Below, one piece after another: positions 1 through 12,729 of a stretch of DNA of 64,000 nt (position 1 is the first letter of the stretch; each line of letters begins with the position of its first letter). The position numbers were made by a program, and so were the translations under genes. Source of the stretch: Diploscapter coronatus (Eukaryota; Nematoda; Chromadorea; Rhabditida; Rhabditidae); NCBI GenBank assembly GCA_964036155.1, contig OZ038422.1:34681201-34745200 (forward strand), given 5' to 3'. A model generated the notes under the pieces. It was not told the DNA's origin and made no database searches. It was given only the letters and a program-made list of their open reading frames with translations.

Positions 1-542
1 AAGTAAGAGGAAAATTAAGGAATTTCAAGAAATTTGGAGACTTCGAAGAATGAATGGACGAAGCGGAAAAGTATCAGTGAATTTTGAACGTTTCAAGCAT
101 TTTTCGAAAGAAGTTGCATTTCTGCACGACAAGAGTATATTCGGAAGAAGGGAAAACTCGAATCACGAGAAAAAATGGAAAGTTCACGGAAAATCGAAAC
201 AAAAAAAGCAAATCGGTTTCAGTGAAAAATAGCAGCGACTTGCCAAGATACGAGGATAAAAGTCGCGCGAAGAGAGAAAGAAAGTGATCTCTGTCTTGGG
301 AGGGAAGAGTTCGAAAGAGTGGAAGGTTTGAAAGTTTCTTGCTATTTTGAAGCCATTTCAACTTATTTTATCTTATCTCTGGGCTACTGTAGTCAATCTA
401 GAAAATGTTCACTTTTCTGTTTGCTTTGGAATCTAGTTACGTTAGATTTTCCATTTTTTGGACTATTGTAGCGAATCTTGAAATCTTCAGTTTGACTAGT
501 ATACAAGTCTTTATTCTTCGGATACTAATAATTTAAGTTATA
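1..542. other. Non-coding left edge, 3' of the WASHC4 homolog
   Basis: No reading frame here resembles a known protein. The short frames overlap on both strands and lack exon-like composition. The stretch follows the stop codon of the minus-strand gene and should hold its 3' UTR and then spacer. Two loosely similar 30-nt segments containing CTACTGTAG/CTATTGTAG lie near 386 and 459, too degraded to name. Confidence 0.5.
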
Positions 543-3500
543 TTATACAAGGCCCGTTTCTTCTTCAGTAAATAATAAAAGGCACGAGGAAAGACAAAGC
601 GACAACTGTCTATATTCTTTGATGTTCGCCTCCAAGCGACTTCTTCTCAACTTGGCAATTCCGTCCAAATCTTCTCCCAACACGGAGAGTTCAGTATTGA
701 ATTTCCTAAAGGTTCGGAAACTTCAGATAGAACTTCAAATTTTCCTTACATCTCTAATGACTTGAACCAATTCAATGAAGTGAACTCTGAAGCCGCTTCC
801 AAAACACTTATCAGGAAGGCAATACCAACTGCAAAACCATCGTCCACAAAAGCGGAAGAACCAATTCTTTTATCCAATCTTCAAAAAAATATTGGTTGGA
901 GATGAAAATTGAAAAGGCCCACCTGTCCCTACAACTGAGCATGTGTTCTGCGAAATTAATCGTCAGGGGCGGAGCAAGAACATAGAACAGTTTCAGTTGT
1001 TCTCCACTCTGTTCACGAATCGCTGTTCGGAACACATTGACGAATAGCTAGAAGAGAAGAAGAAACTTTATCTCTGACTTGACAGAATTAATTACCGATA
1101 GAAAATGCCTGGCCGAAGTGGTCTGTTCATTCCTGATGAGTCCCAGAATGTCAGCATGGATGGCTTCTTGGTCGACCCAACCGAATTCATCCTGCTCCTC
1201 ATATCTCCGATGACTACTCTTCTGGGCAGCAGCCGCACATGCCATAGCTCTAGCGTATCCCAGAGCGTTGCCGATTTCCGTGATCACCTGCCGAAGTTTA
1301 TCCATGAACGATGCTTCCTCTCCATCCGACAACTTGGCAATCGCCTTGTTGAACTTCTCCGCCCTCTTGTAGGGATACTGAAGTCTGATGGAGTCCTTGT
1401 TCTCTTCGAAGTAACGAGCGTCCCTCTGCAGTTGGGCATGAATGTGCTCATCCATCATGAATTGCTGCAGAACGAGGAATTTGCTCCTCAAAAACTGATA
1501 CACCACGTTCAAGGTCGTGTGTAGAAGTCCGATTCCATGAATGTGCAGGGCGATGGAGACGTTTTCGTGGGACAGGACGAGAAGGGACTTGTCACTAGTA
1601 TTTCTGTGTTCGAAGAACAGCTGCATACTGTGACAGTAGTTGAATCTCGAAGTGAATTGCTTGATGTTCCTCATCACATCAACTGGGCTGAAGCCCTCGT
1701 GGAATGAGTGCTGAGGGAGATGACCATCGACAAGATCGAGGCCGAATTTGTGCAATGCAAGATCCGCCATTTTGCAGTAGGACTCCCTATCTGACAGAGC
1801 AACACAACTCATGTTGTAGAAGTTCTTCTGGAATGTAATATTAAGAGTGAATGTCAGTAATATTCAAAGTGACGCGGAACAGGTATCCGTCGATTTGGCT
1901 GATTTTCACATATATTGTTCAGTTTGTCACGCTGATTCTCGTGGTGCTATCCATTTTTCATAAAACTTATCGTATGCAGGATTACGGTAGCTTGAAGTTT
2001 TGACAGACCCGACTTAGGGAAAAAAATTCATAACTTTCTTATTTCCGAACCAAATCGAATGGGGTTTTCAGTATTGGATAGCTCATGAAAAACTCTACAA
2101 ATAATGTAACTATGACGACTCACAACAACCACCTGTTTTGGCGGGAAAATTCAAAATTCCAATTTTTGACTTTAACTCGCCTCAGTTTTCGATTTTTTTC
2201 GACCAAACAGAAGTCCGACCGCCGACTAAATATTAGCTCACGAGAAAGAGGATTCAATTCTGCATCTGAATATGTGAAAATTTTCAAAAAAGAGGGTAGT
2301 CGAAACCATGAAAAATGCGTCCGAACGCGTAAAATCAGGGTGATTATTGCATAGTGTCAACTTTGACTCCCCATAACTTTCTTATTTCTGGACCAAATTA
2401 AACGATTATTTTTTTATTTCGTAGATATTGAGTAGGAGAATATCATAAAAATATAAAGAAAATTTTTAGAAATTAATTTTGGCGGGAATAAATTACCCTA
2501 AGTTACTATATATACCCGTACTACGTTTACGCGTAAGTGACGTTGGAAAAATTTGTACTTCCAGTATGTTGCGTAGAATGACATGGTGAACAACTTTTGT
2601 TCCAAGACTCACCTCAGATTCATTATCGTTAGGGCTTCAGAATTTTTTAAAGTTCAATGACTAATTATTGCAAAATGCCGTTTTGATAGTAAATTTCAAA
2701 AATTCATATCTCCCTGTGTGTACACATTCTAGAATAAGTTTTGGAACAAAAGTTGATCAACTCGAATAGCTCTACAAGATTTTATGGAAAACTCCAACGT
2801 TAACTCACATTACACTTGTAAACAAAGTACGGGTATATAGAGTAACTTAGGATAATTTTTTCCCGCCAAAATTAATTTCTAAAAATTTTATTATTTTTGT
2901 CATATTCTCCTACTTAAGATCTACAAAATGAAAAAGAATTATTCAATTTGGTTCAGAAATAAGAAAGTTATGGGGAGTCAAAGTTGACACTATGCAATAA
3001 TCACCCTGATTTTACGCGTTCGGACGCATTTTTCATGGTTTCGACTACCCTCTTTTTTGAAAATTTTCACATATTCAGATGCAGAATTGAATCCTCTTTC
3101 TCGTGAGCTAATATTTAGTCGGCGGTCGGACTTCTGTTTGGTCGAAAAAAATCGAAAACTGAGGCGAGTTAAAGTCAAAAATTGGAATTTTGAATTTTCC
3201 CGCCAAAACAGGTGGTTGTTGTGAGTCGTCATAGTTACATTATTTGTAGAGTTTTTCATGAGCTATCCAATACTGAAAACCCCATTCGATTTGGTTCGGA
3301 AATAAGAAAGTTATGAATTTTTTTCCCTAAGTCGGGTCTGTCAAAACTTCAAGCTACCGTAATCCTGCATACGATAAGTTTTATGAAAAATGGATAGCAC
3401 CACGAGAATCAGCGTGACAAACTGAACAATATATGTGAAAATCAGCCAAATCGACGGACCCCTGTTCCGCACCCCTTCCTTATGACTTTGATCTTTCCTG

Positions 3501-6379
3501 ACATCCACTCTTAAAGAAGACGAAGCTTCGAAAAGGTTACCTGAAGACATCGCTCAAGGAACTCTTTGATATCGATGATCATATCGTCAATCCGTAAATA
3601 CCGCACTTTGATGAGTCTTTGACAAAATGCTTCCACTTCAGAAGAAGCTTTGTCTCTGGAAATTATGCTCTGAAGAAAGAACTAGAGCAAATTTACCTTT
3701 CATCGACTTTCAGATGTTTGTGAGTCAGAATTCTCAAATCGTTCTCGACGATGGAATGGAGGGGTGACAATAGGAATTGCTTTATCGTTTCATAAATCCA
3801 GTTTAGGAACTGAAGTTTCAAGAATCTTTTGAGGATAAAGCAAGAAGCTGACCTGATCGGTGTTTACATTTGCCTTCTTCAGAAGTTGGCAGCAGTCAGT
3901 CAAGGCAGAGTTTATCGCTCGAATGGATTCATGCGAATAACAGAACTCTGCACTCGTTCTCCAATACAGCGATATCACAGGCAAATGATATAGAAGGAAT
4001 GAGCAGTCCGTCACTCTTCAAATAAATTAATTCAAAACTAAATTCCAAGAATCCTACCTCTGCGTCAGATTCCGTATGTTCGTGACGGATCTAATTCGAT
4101 TCAGTAGCGTGTTCAATTCCAGAACATCGTCTTTCCCCATGTGCTTTTCGAATTGTGCTAGTCCAAGAGAAACGTAAACTGCAGTAACTCTAGGAGGTGT
4201 AGCTGTTTGTAATAGGATCCGCATAGCAGCGTTGATCATCGTCCAAGAGTTCTGGAATTGAGTATATATTTTAGAAATTTTCAAGTTTTTGAGGCTTCAG
4301 AAGCCCTGCCTGCTCTTTAGCCATGGGAGTTCTCAGCTTCTCTAGCAGATTTATGGAATGGCATCTCCACTGCTGCGAGGCCATCGCGACGCACTCCGAG
4401 AGGAACTCCCAGTGAGTCGAAAATGATAGCGACAAATTCTGCAGAAGATTTTTAACTTTGTTGAAAATGATCGTTAATCACCTTGACAGTTTGAATCAGC
4501 GAGAAAATCTGCGTGGAATGCGTTTTGGAAATTCTATCTTCCAGGAGAAGAGAAAGTGCAGATTTGATGAGTCTTGTCAGAGTGTCCGAATGCTGGATTC
4601 CCTTCAAGAAGACGTCAACAGAAGTTAGTGCAGATGAAGCGGATGGGGTTTGTGGAAGGGCTGAAAATAACGAATATAAAAATATGAAAATTTCGAAATC
4701 TTGGAAGATATCTTACAGTTCAAACTGATCGCCCATTCATTGGCCAGTTGTTCAACTCCAATCGCTTCCTGAAGCAGCGCAGGCAGAGACATCTTCTCTC
4801 TCGCCGTTTGCACGATCCCAATAGACTTCTTGTCGACTAATCCGGAAATCTCCGGAATTTCATGAAGAAGAAATAGCCCCGGAATGAAGGTAATATCACC
4901 TAAAATGGCTTCTTTTCCGGAAAGTTTTCAATTCAAACTAACCAATCAGGTTGAAAGAAACGATCTTCTTATGGCTCGTCCAAATAGTTTTTATCATTTT
5001 CTTATCAGGCTTCGCAAAGTGTAGGTGATAGAATACTGATAGAAGTGTGCAGGATATGAGTTCACGTTTATTGATACTTTCCGTAGCACCCGCGAACCGA
5101 TACCATTTATCGAACAGGGAAAGTACCGTGTTCTAAATTTTTAAAATTTTCAAATCATATAAAATACTGTAGAAAAGGAATATTTCATACTCTTTACACT
5201 ATATGACCTAAAATTTAAACAAAATTTTTACCTTCAAATGATTCGCGAAACTCAAATCGTCATCGAGATCTCCGTAGGACTGTTCATAGCAGTTCCTCAG
5301 ACAGTTACCCGACAAAATCTGAGCGTCGATTTGCGTTAACTGCACTATGAGAGGTCGAAGCTGTTCCGCAGTTACTCCTAGCATTGCCGGGTTGTATTCC
5401 GTCGAGCACATCGACCTGAAATCTTGTCTTAGTTGATTTTTTAAATCTAAGATTCGGTCCTAAAATTTCAGCCTCACTTGAAATACTGTTGCCAGTGCTG
5501 CTTGAGAATAGGTCGATTTCGAACTATTTCGTCGATACTCATGAAAACCGCGAGTAGATCTCCGAGACATCGCCAAATCGGAACCAGACTACATTCGTTC
5601 GGGCAATTAGGGATAATTCTGAAAGGAAGCGGAAAATTGACAAGCTCAAGAAAGCAGATTAAAGGATTCAAGAATCGCCAAAAGAAAAAAATGAAGATGT
5701 GAAGAACAAAAGATATGAAAAATAAAAAGAAAAACGTAAAACATACTTCATAGAATGAAATTCCCGTAGTTGCAGTAGCAAATTTCTGAATACGTGGGAA
5801 ACTTGGGAGAGAAAATTCGAGGTCTTTATCAGCGAGGGTAATAGCTTAGAAACCCCTTTTAGAGGAGGTTCATCTTCGACGTTAGAAATATTCGGAATAC
5901 CATATAAAAGTAGTGAATGATAGTGCTCTTCTTGGGCTTCCTAAGGATTTGTTAAAAATTAATTTTCAAAGTTACTTCATAAGGAGCTTACTCTAACTAG
6001 TTTCTCGGTTTCCCAAGCCAAACCCGTCAAAATCTGCAGTGAAGCAGATAGGCTTGAAGGCGCTAGCGCCAAATTCGAAATATCCAACTCGTATTTGCAT
6101 GAATCCTAGAATTTTTGGTATTTTTCTTTAATAATAATTAGGGGAAAAACCTCAGAGAAACACTTGATAAACTTGTCATCATTTTCAGCGATGTCAAGCT
6201 TATCGATGAGTTTTTGTAGACGCTGAATAACCTGGTCTCTAGCTCGGTCTGAATTTTTAATTTCGATTTCTGATCAGGTTATTTTCCATAATCAAGCCCA
6301 CTTTCCTCCCAAAATTGAGAGAAAAATATTTCTAGATCTCAAAAACTATTTCTCACGTACCTGCTTTGCTCCTATCCAT
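543..6379 (-). CDS. WASH complex subunit 4 (SWIP/KIAA1033) homolog, multi-exon
   Basis: This encodes the homolog of WASHC4 (SWIP), a scaffold subunit of the WASH complex that activates Arp2/3 on endosomes. The strongest match is the C-terminal third. The exon below 1827 reads KNFYNMSCVALSDRE, then PYKRAEKFNKAI and IGNALGYARAMA, and the next exon reads YVLAPPLTINFAEHMLSC. These follow the human order 'YYNLTTVALHD', 'AEKFNRGIRKL', 'IGNAMGYVRM', 'IVPPLTLNFVEHSISC'. The following exon, SSAFVDDGFAVGIAFL, matches 'AAFTDDGFAMGVAYIL'. The start at 6379 (MDRSKA, donor at once) is the first ATG after a CAG acceptor. The last exon ends TGLV-stop at 543. Short introns interrupt the gene, and one 1.71-kb intron (1828-3540) is almost filled by a palindromic element. 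The TSR1 gene ends only 227 bp upstream, suggesting an operon. Identity is firm; N-terminal exon borders are less certain. Confidence 0.88.
1841..3514. mobile_element. TTAA-flanked palindromic (foldback) element, copy 1
   Basis: A 1674-nt palindrome bounded by TTAA at 1841-1844 and 3511-3514, with terminal inverted repeats TTAAGAGTGAATGTCAG and CCTGACATCCACTCTTAA. Bases 2085-2354 and 2990-3259 are exact reverse complements, both able to encode the same 89-residue frame. The identity extends outward with few mismatches, and the central ~550 nt are less perfect. It encodes no transposase and lies wholly inside an intron of the WASHC4 homolog (donor at 3540, acceptor at 1828). It resembles the TTAA-flanked palindromic repeats (PALTTAA type) named in C. 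elegans repeat libraries, presumably mobilised in trans. The pre-mRNA would form a long hairpin. Confidence 0.88.
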
Positions 6380-6409
6380 TGTTTCGGCTCATTGACTCGG
6401 ATTGGACTC

Positions 6410-6523
6410 CTGCGATTTCAAAAATTGGCAGATAACTTTCCGATCAACAACTTCAGATATCAATTGGTTCAGAACCAATTATTATCTTTCAACAATCTCC
6501 GATTTCCAAAGATAACATTTATT
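6410..6523 (-). promoter_or_regulatory. Operon-like junction: TSR1 poly(A) signal and trans-splice acceptor of the WASHC4 homolog
   Basis: Between the TSR1 stop (6607) and the WASHC4 start (6379) there are only 227 bp. On the minus strand this gap holds AATAAA at 6523-6518 and a TTTTTGAAATCGCAG acceptor ending at 6410, 30 nt before the ATG. This is the layout of a nematode operon with an SL2-trans-spliced downstream gene. The signals are seen directly; SL2 use is inferred. Confidence 0.5.
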
Positions 6524-6606
6524 CCAACAACTAACAACAATCGACTAAAATTTTCAACAAATTTGGTAAAATTTTAAGTCGGCAACAAAATGAAGGAGGA
6601 AACAAT

Positions 6607-9600
6607 TCACTCGGCCATCTCCTCATCCTCTTTTCCAACACTGCTGATTTGGCTCAGAGTGCAGCTTACCTGAAAAATATCTTTAAAAATTTGTTTTTCT
6701 TTAAATCTGTTTTCCGAATTTATTTAATTCTACAATTTAGCACTTTTTCCTTAAAATAGTTTAAAGAATAATTTTCAGAAACTTTCAAAGATTCGACAAT
6801 TTTACAAACATCTAAAGAATACCCTCCTTCAAATATTTTCAGGAATTTATAAAAAAAAAATGCCAACCTTTGGATTGAAAGTCCATTTGGGGAAGACGCG
6901 TTTGTAGAGAGACATCATCACTTGATCCTGGGCCGAGATTTGCTGGTCGAACCGGCACTTCATGTGGCCGTGAGTTCCTAAATTTGTGTTGTTTTTTTCA
7001 TTCTTATGAAAATATATCAATTCTTTTGCGAATGTTTAAATTTTCTTACCAACAGACTCAATGATATGTCCCCGTCTGCCACTGGGAGTGTAGAGTTCGA
7101 CTGGCTTGAACCATTCGATGTCTTCTGAAGAAAGCATGTTTCGAAAACGATAAAATAATAGAGCTTTCGAATATTTGGTTCAAGGATGTATATTTTGGTA
7201 ACAAAAACGAACCAATATTGAAGAACATGTATCTCGCCACCACCGAGCGTTTGTTAATTTTGAATGGATGGCCGGACAGAACGATTCTCTTCAACACAAC
7301 TCGATCGGGGTTGTTGTCCAGAACAGAGCCGGTCGCCACGAGCTAAAAATAAATTAGAAGTGGTACGGGTGAGGAGCCGTACCGATTTCCTCTTCCCATC
7401 GAATTTGTAGACGAGCACGGTCGCGGGCGGGAAAGTGATCGGAGCGAAAATCGAAGCGACGCAGCTAGACCCGATTGGCATGAAGCGTTCCATCTAAAAG
7501 GGGCTTTCTTTAAATTGATTAAAAATCAAGAAGTTGAACAACTTCAAGAAATTCTCTCAAACTCCTAAAAGTGAACTAAATCCTCCATTCTTCGCTGTGG
7601 TGGGAAGCAGGGAAAATTTCTTCATTTTTTTTTAAAAAAGATCGCCTTTTTCAATTTTACTTGCCTTGAACTTATCGCCATTCGTGTGCTGACTGAATAC
7701 CGGTTCTGCTTCGAATTTTCGGAAACCAACGTGGAAAATCAGTTTCTGAAATTTGTTCAAAATTTATTTTTTTTTTTTGAGTAAAAAATCCGACCTCCTT
7801 GCTAACGATGGGCAGCGTGTAGTTGGGACTTTTCCTGATCACCAAATTGATCACCGACATTTTCTGCTCGTGAGCGAGGGGCTGGTAGAGGATCAGAGGG
7901 GAGGTGGCAGACCATTCGTCTGAAAAAAAAAACATTTTTTAGAAATTAAAAATGACTTTCAACAAATTTTAAGTGAGCACTTTTCTTTAAAATATTTGAA
8001 ATTAGTACTTTTCTCTTTTCTCATTTTTATATTGGGAGAAAAGCACTCATTTTTCGCAAAAAAAAAAAGAATTTACTTCTAATATTAGCAGGAACATTCT
8101 TCAGGTGGATCGTCACGTATTTGCCCGATTCGACGATCACCTGAAAATAGATATATACTTCATTTGCTTATTTTATAAAAATAAAAAATACCGTATCTAC
8201 TTCAGCCGCGCAGCGCCCATCCAGCTCTTTTAGCACGGTTTTCTTGGTCTTCTTGAAATTGTGGAACTTGAAGATTCTCGCATATTCGTAGGGTAGATTT
8301 TCTGCCGGGTTCCAGGGGGAGGTCCTAACAAATGCTAATTTATTTAAATCCGAATTCATGCTAGTTTTTACCGATTTCTTGGAAGTTCGTAAATCTCTCA
8401 CCTTCTTCAAGAAGTTTTTTGAAACCTCCTGTTCAATTTATGCTAATTTTCGTAGCTTCTTCGAAAATTCAGTAATTTTGACTTTTTCTAGCAGTTTTAC
8501 AATTCCCTTTCCTACCTGAATGATTTGAGCCCTCTGTATTTCTGGAACCGAATTCTCGCGGGCAAATCCATCGGAGTGTCGATTTGGTCCGGCCATTTCT
8601 GGTCGTCTCTTTCGGCTCTGAAAATCGCATTTCTTGTTAAAACGCACATCTTTATTAGAAAAGTTAGCATATTTTCTGTTTACCTGAACTTTTGCAAATC
8701 ATCCATATCGGTGTCCTCATCCATGCCCCCATTCTCCTCGTCACCCATCGTGCTCTCTTCGGTCTCGAAAGTCACCTTCCTTCTGCCTTCAGACTCGTCT
8801 TCCCCCTCATTTTCATCAGATTCTTCCTCGGAGTTTCCAGACGACATTTCTTCATCGTCTTCGTCGGCTGAATTTTTAAAAATTTTTATATTAATTTTTA
8901 AGATGGAAAAACTTACATCCATCCTCACTTGCTTCCTCCTCGTCTTCATTCTCCTCATCGCTTTCCAAAATCCAAGCGGCCTGAACAAATTAGATTTATT
9001 TTGCTCTCAAAATTCAAATTACCTGATAAGCCGAAGTTCCCTTGGGGACTCGCTTCCTCTCCGCGGGGGAGTTCACTAAAATTTCTTATAGTTACAAACA
9101 TCAAAATTACAAAATCTCACGTTTGTCCGCATCGGTAATTTCCTGCTCATCCGGCCAAGTCTGCTCGGCGTTCATGGGGTCGGGCACGATTTCGGACTGA
9201 AAACGTCGAAATTTTCCAAATTATCCCATTTAAATTTTCTCAATTTTCCTCCAATTTTATTCCAAATTTGCTCATTTTAGTTTATAATTTTTCTCTTCTG
9301 ATCAGACCTCAAAACGCGACCCTCAGAAAAAATAGTATATCTCATCGAGAGACAAGAAGAAGATAGGCTCTTGTTCCCTCTCGATATGTCATGCTATTTT
9401 TCTGCGAGTCGAGTTTTGAGAAGTCGGTTTCTGATTTTTCCAACCTGAAGCGACTCTTGCTTTTCAGGATCAGGTAGTGCAGTTCTGGTGATTTGCAGAA
9501 ATTCAGAATTCTCCTGGTTTTTCCTATTTTGCAGAGGGTGCGGATCGGGATGCTCCTCGATTTTCTCGATTTGAAAATCGCCGAACCCGACGATGTGCAG

Positions 9601-11604
9601 CAGGCCACTTGCAGTGAGAGCAGGGCCTCGGATGTAGCCACTCGCTGAGAGCGTGCACAGGCCGGCCTGGCAAATGTTCAATTACAACAATAACGCAGGC
9701 CTTAAAGTTTTGACATTCCCATTTTAAACATTAGAGCGAGAAGAAAAATGCTCGCGCTTTTCTATGCTACTTCTCCTTTCTTCTTGCTGTCACGTTTAAC
9801 ATGGAAGTGCCAAAAAGTTTAAGGTCTGACAATAAACTCCAAATTTCCAATAGGCATTTTCTAAGGATTTGTTACTACTGTTTTGACATCGTGGCATTTT
9901 CAAAAGTATGAACACGCATCTCAAAGATGATTCTTCTTCTTTACAGAATAAAAATGGCTCGAAAGATGCAAATGTTATTGATCTTAGTTTTCATTTTTTT
10001 CTTTAAATTTGCTCGAATTTTTTTTTTTCAAATTAACCTCCTCCTTCAAAAGATCGACTTTTTCCACGAGCACATGCGCCCTCCGCATTTGCAGCATCGT
10101 GTGCTTCTTTCGCATTTCGATGAACGTTCTCAGCAGAAGAATGGCATCATTGCTGCTTCCAGTCGGGAAAATTCGCTCGGAATCCAGGCTTCTGAAATTT
10201 TTAAAACCCTTTTTCAAGTTTTATTTATTTTATTTTCATTTGAATTTTCATGTTCTTCAAGTTTAGCTGGTAATTTTTTTCTTAGTCTTTCAGATTTGCT
10301 TCCAATTTTATTTTTTCCCAGATTTTCAACTTTCTCTTACAATTGATTGATGGTCTTCATGACAGAACTCCTCGCTTCCTCCCTCTTTTTTCCGCTCTGA
10401 ATCGCAGTCAAACCGGGAAGGATATTCACGACGGAGGGCATGCCTGAAAATGTTTTACTCATTTAGAAAATTTGATTTGTTTCACTGAAAATTTACTTTT
10501 TTTCTAGATTTCTGGGACGTTCACCAACTTTGAATATGAAAGATTGCTGACAAAGAAAGAAACGGTCTCTTTAGTTCACATCAACTTTCGGAAGAGAATG
10601 GAAGGAAGGCGTGGGAAAAATCAAGCGTGGAGTACAAGTAAGTGTGGGTGTGGAATGCGCGGATCGCGAAGGAAAAATAGGTGAAATTTTCAAGAATTCA
10701 TTTTTTTTACCTTGAGCCTTGATAGAAGTAACCAAGGTCATTTGATTTTGAGTAAGCTGTCCGGAAAGCGGCCAGACGAAGCAGACGACGTCGGAAGTTT
10801 TGACGAAATCCAGAACGTCGTCTGCATTCGACGCCGGAGGACAAGCGAACGAGAGACGACCTTTGAAGCGGGGCACACTGAAATTGATTTTTTAAATCTA
10901 TTTTTTTCTCTAATTTATCCTTTTTAATTTTATTTTAAACTCACTTCAAATAAGTGATTTGAGAGGTGGACTCCTTTAAATTTGCTTCGTCGGCCTTGAA
11001 AAGTCCCTCAATCACCTCTTCGGCGCGAATGTTCTCGTCCAAACTGAGCAGGGTCTGAAATTTCCGAGATTTGAACGAGTAAAATAAAAATCTTTCTTTC
11101 GAGAATTTTTTAAATTTCTTAGAAGAAACACTTTTCCCTACAATTCTTGAAATTTTTAGAGAAAATATTTTCTAGATATAGAATTCTTAAAATAAAAAAA
11201 TACCAAAAAATTGAAACTAACAATCAAAACCGGAGCAGCCTTTTCGTTCCGCCTCCTTTCGTACTGCTCTCTCCTTCGCTGAGCGATTTGCTGCGAGCGA
11301 ATGTTCTTTCTCTCGGCCTTCGAAATCGACCGAGACCGCTTCTGGGAAAGCTCCTTAGCGGAGACTCGTCCTGAAAAATTTCTATCTATCAATTCTTCAA
11401 GATAGCATCTTTTCTCAGACTTTTAAAAATCTTTTTCTTCCAATTAAAAATTTACAAATCTAGAAAAAAATAACGCTAATTTAGCATTTTTTCAAATTTA
11501 CCCCGATTGACGGCCTTGATCTGACCCTTGGTGCGGTGTCCTTTGAACGGTTTGTGCGACTTGGCAGGCTTTTTGAACACACCCGGATTGTGAGCATCTC
11601 CCAT
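6607..11604 (-). CDS. tag-151: Pre-rRNA processing protein TSR1 homolog (tag-151-like)
   Basis: TSR1 is a translational-GTPase-like factor, related to BMS1 but without GTPase activity, that acts in late 40S subunit maturation. The protein begins [18 protein letters not shown] at 11604. A basic exon follows with [18 protein letters not shown], matching the N-terminal region of human TSR1. Middle exons give [26 protein letters not shown] and EKQESLQ followed by [17 protein letters not shown], matching human 'VSGYVRG', 'VHIVGYGDFQM' and 'QESLQ...PDPMEGEQTWPTE'. An acidic exon (about 8690-8870) follows. The C-terminus carries [18 protein letters not shown] and [10 protein letters not shown], as in the family. 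Stop at 6607-6609. Introns contain two palindromic MITEs (9308-9420, 9698-9826). The gene lies downstream of tsn-1 on the same strand, as recalled for C. elegans F10G7.1/F10G7.2. Confidence 0.93.
9308..9420. repeat. MITE of the GACTTCTCAAAA family, copy 1
   Basis: A 113-nt palindrome starting CTCAAAACGCGACCCTCAG and ending CTGCGAGTCGAGTTTTGAG, with an ATAG/CTAT step next to the arms. It is related to the copies at 13302, 18745 and 51220. It sits in a TSR1 intron. Confidence 0.7.
9698..9826. repeat. Palindromic MITE in a TSR1 intron
   Basis: Imperfect inverted repeat: GGCCTTAAAGTTTTGACATT on the left pairs with a right end reading GCCAAAAAGTTTAAGGTC. Just beyond it, near 9880-9920, a segment TTTTGACATCGTGGCATTTT followed by GTATGAACACGC resembles an end of the 18087-18340 repeat. 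The intron may therefore carry remnants of two related elements. Confidence 0.5.
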
Positions 11605-12729
11605 TTTCCTGAAAAATCACAACTTTTGCAACTTTCACCAAAATTCTCAAAGATACCAAGAAGCCTGAAACTTTCTACCCCCCGAAAAAAATGTCGATAT
11701 TTTAAAGTAACTTTATTCCTCATTCCAGGATAAAACCATAGTTTGGATATATATCTGTTTCTCTATCTTATCATCGAGTCATTTGAAACAAATCATTACC
11801 AGACAATCATTAGGATAAAATACTTGTGGAATTTTTGGAACTTCCCGACTTGAGACTTTTTGAAATTTTGCCACCGCACCGCAGTTGTGGTGGAAAAGTT
11901 GCAAGTCTGGAAAATTGGTGAAAACCCATAAATTTTCGAAGAAAAAATGAATTTTCACTCAAAATCCCCATTCTTGAAAAACCTCAGCCCACGTAAAATG
12001 AATTGGAAAAATTGATAAAAACGATCTCTGAAGAATAACTTAGTCTAGAAAAGGCAGAAGCGGTTGTCGATATCTGTCTCGATAAAAAGAAAAAATAGAC
12101 AACTTTGAAAACTTACTTCTTCCCAAAATTTTCAAAATCGACTAATCAACAAGAATAAATTACGAAAGAAAAGAAATACAATAAAATAACAAGAAAAAGG
12201 AAAAAGTCCACTTATCACAAATCTAGGAAATAGAATTTTGAACACAAATCGGGAAAAAGAAGAGACTCGGATTAAATCATATTCACAATCATTTCCTTTG
12301 ATTACTAAAATCACTACACAAATAAAGATTTGAAAACAAATAAACGCAAAAAACAACAAAATGTAGAACCATTGTTTAGAAGTGACCAAGTAAAAGGAAC
12401 AAGTAAAATTTCATAGTTTAAAAAGATCAAACAATTAAAATTATTTTGGTCATGTTTGCATTGAACCAAAATTTTAGGCAGAAAAGGATAGAAAAACGCT
12501 GCAACATTTTCGAACTGCGGTTAACCGCATGAAACGAGATAGTGCATATTTTCAAGAGACTACAAGAAGGCATGCCCCTTTCTCTCTCGATAAGGCACAC
12601 TACCTCGTTTCATGCGGTTAATCACGGCTCGAAAACGTTGCAACGCCTGTATTAAGATGTTTCAAACTTCGAGAAAAATTCCGAGTCGAAATGTTCCGTT
12701 TCCGGACATTTGCTTGATTTCTGATTCGC
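11605..12729. other. Spacer between tsn-1 and TSR1
   Basis: About 1.1 kb between the tsn-1 stop and the TSR1 start, both on the minus strand. It is AT-rich and holds no convincing exon. It contains one long palindromic MITE (12498-12646). The distance is large for a typical operon gap, so TSR1 probably has its own promoter here. Confidence 0.5.
12498..12646. repeat. Palindromic MITE, about 149 bp
   Basis: The left arm has GCTGCAACATTTTCGA, CTGCGGTTAACCGCATG and AAACGAG. The right arm returns CTCGTTTCATGCGGTTAA and CGAAAACGTTGCAACGC. The arms pair over about 43 nt with a central CTTTCTCTCTCGATAAGG tract. No coding capacity. A non-autonomous DNA transposon is the simplest reading. Confidence 0.7.

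Noticed and set aside
1105..1524. 139-codon plus-strand frame
   Set aside because: Antisense shadow of the WASHC4 exon, which has a strong family match on the minus strand.
2085..3259. Identical 89-residue open frames on opposite strands at 2085-2354 and 2990-3259
   Set aside because: They are the two arms of one palindrome. Identity comes from inverted duplication of the DNA, the peptide has no motif, and the frames lie within a spliced intron.
8525..9079. 184-codon plus-strand frame rich in Ser ([13 protein letters not shown])
   Set aside because: It is antisense to the acidic exon of TSR1; the Ser/Ser pattern mirrors GAA/GAT codons on the true strand.
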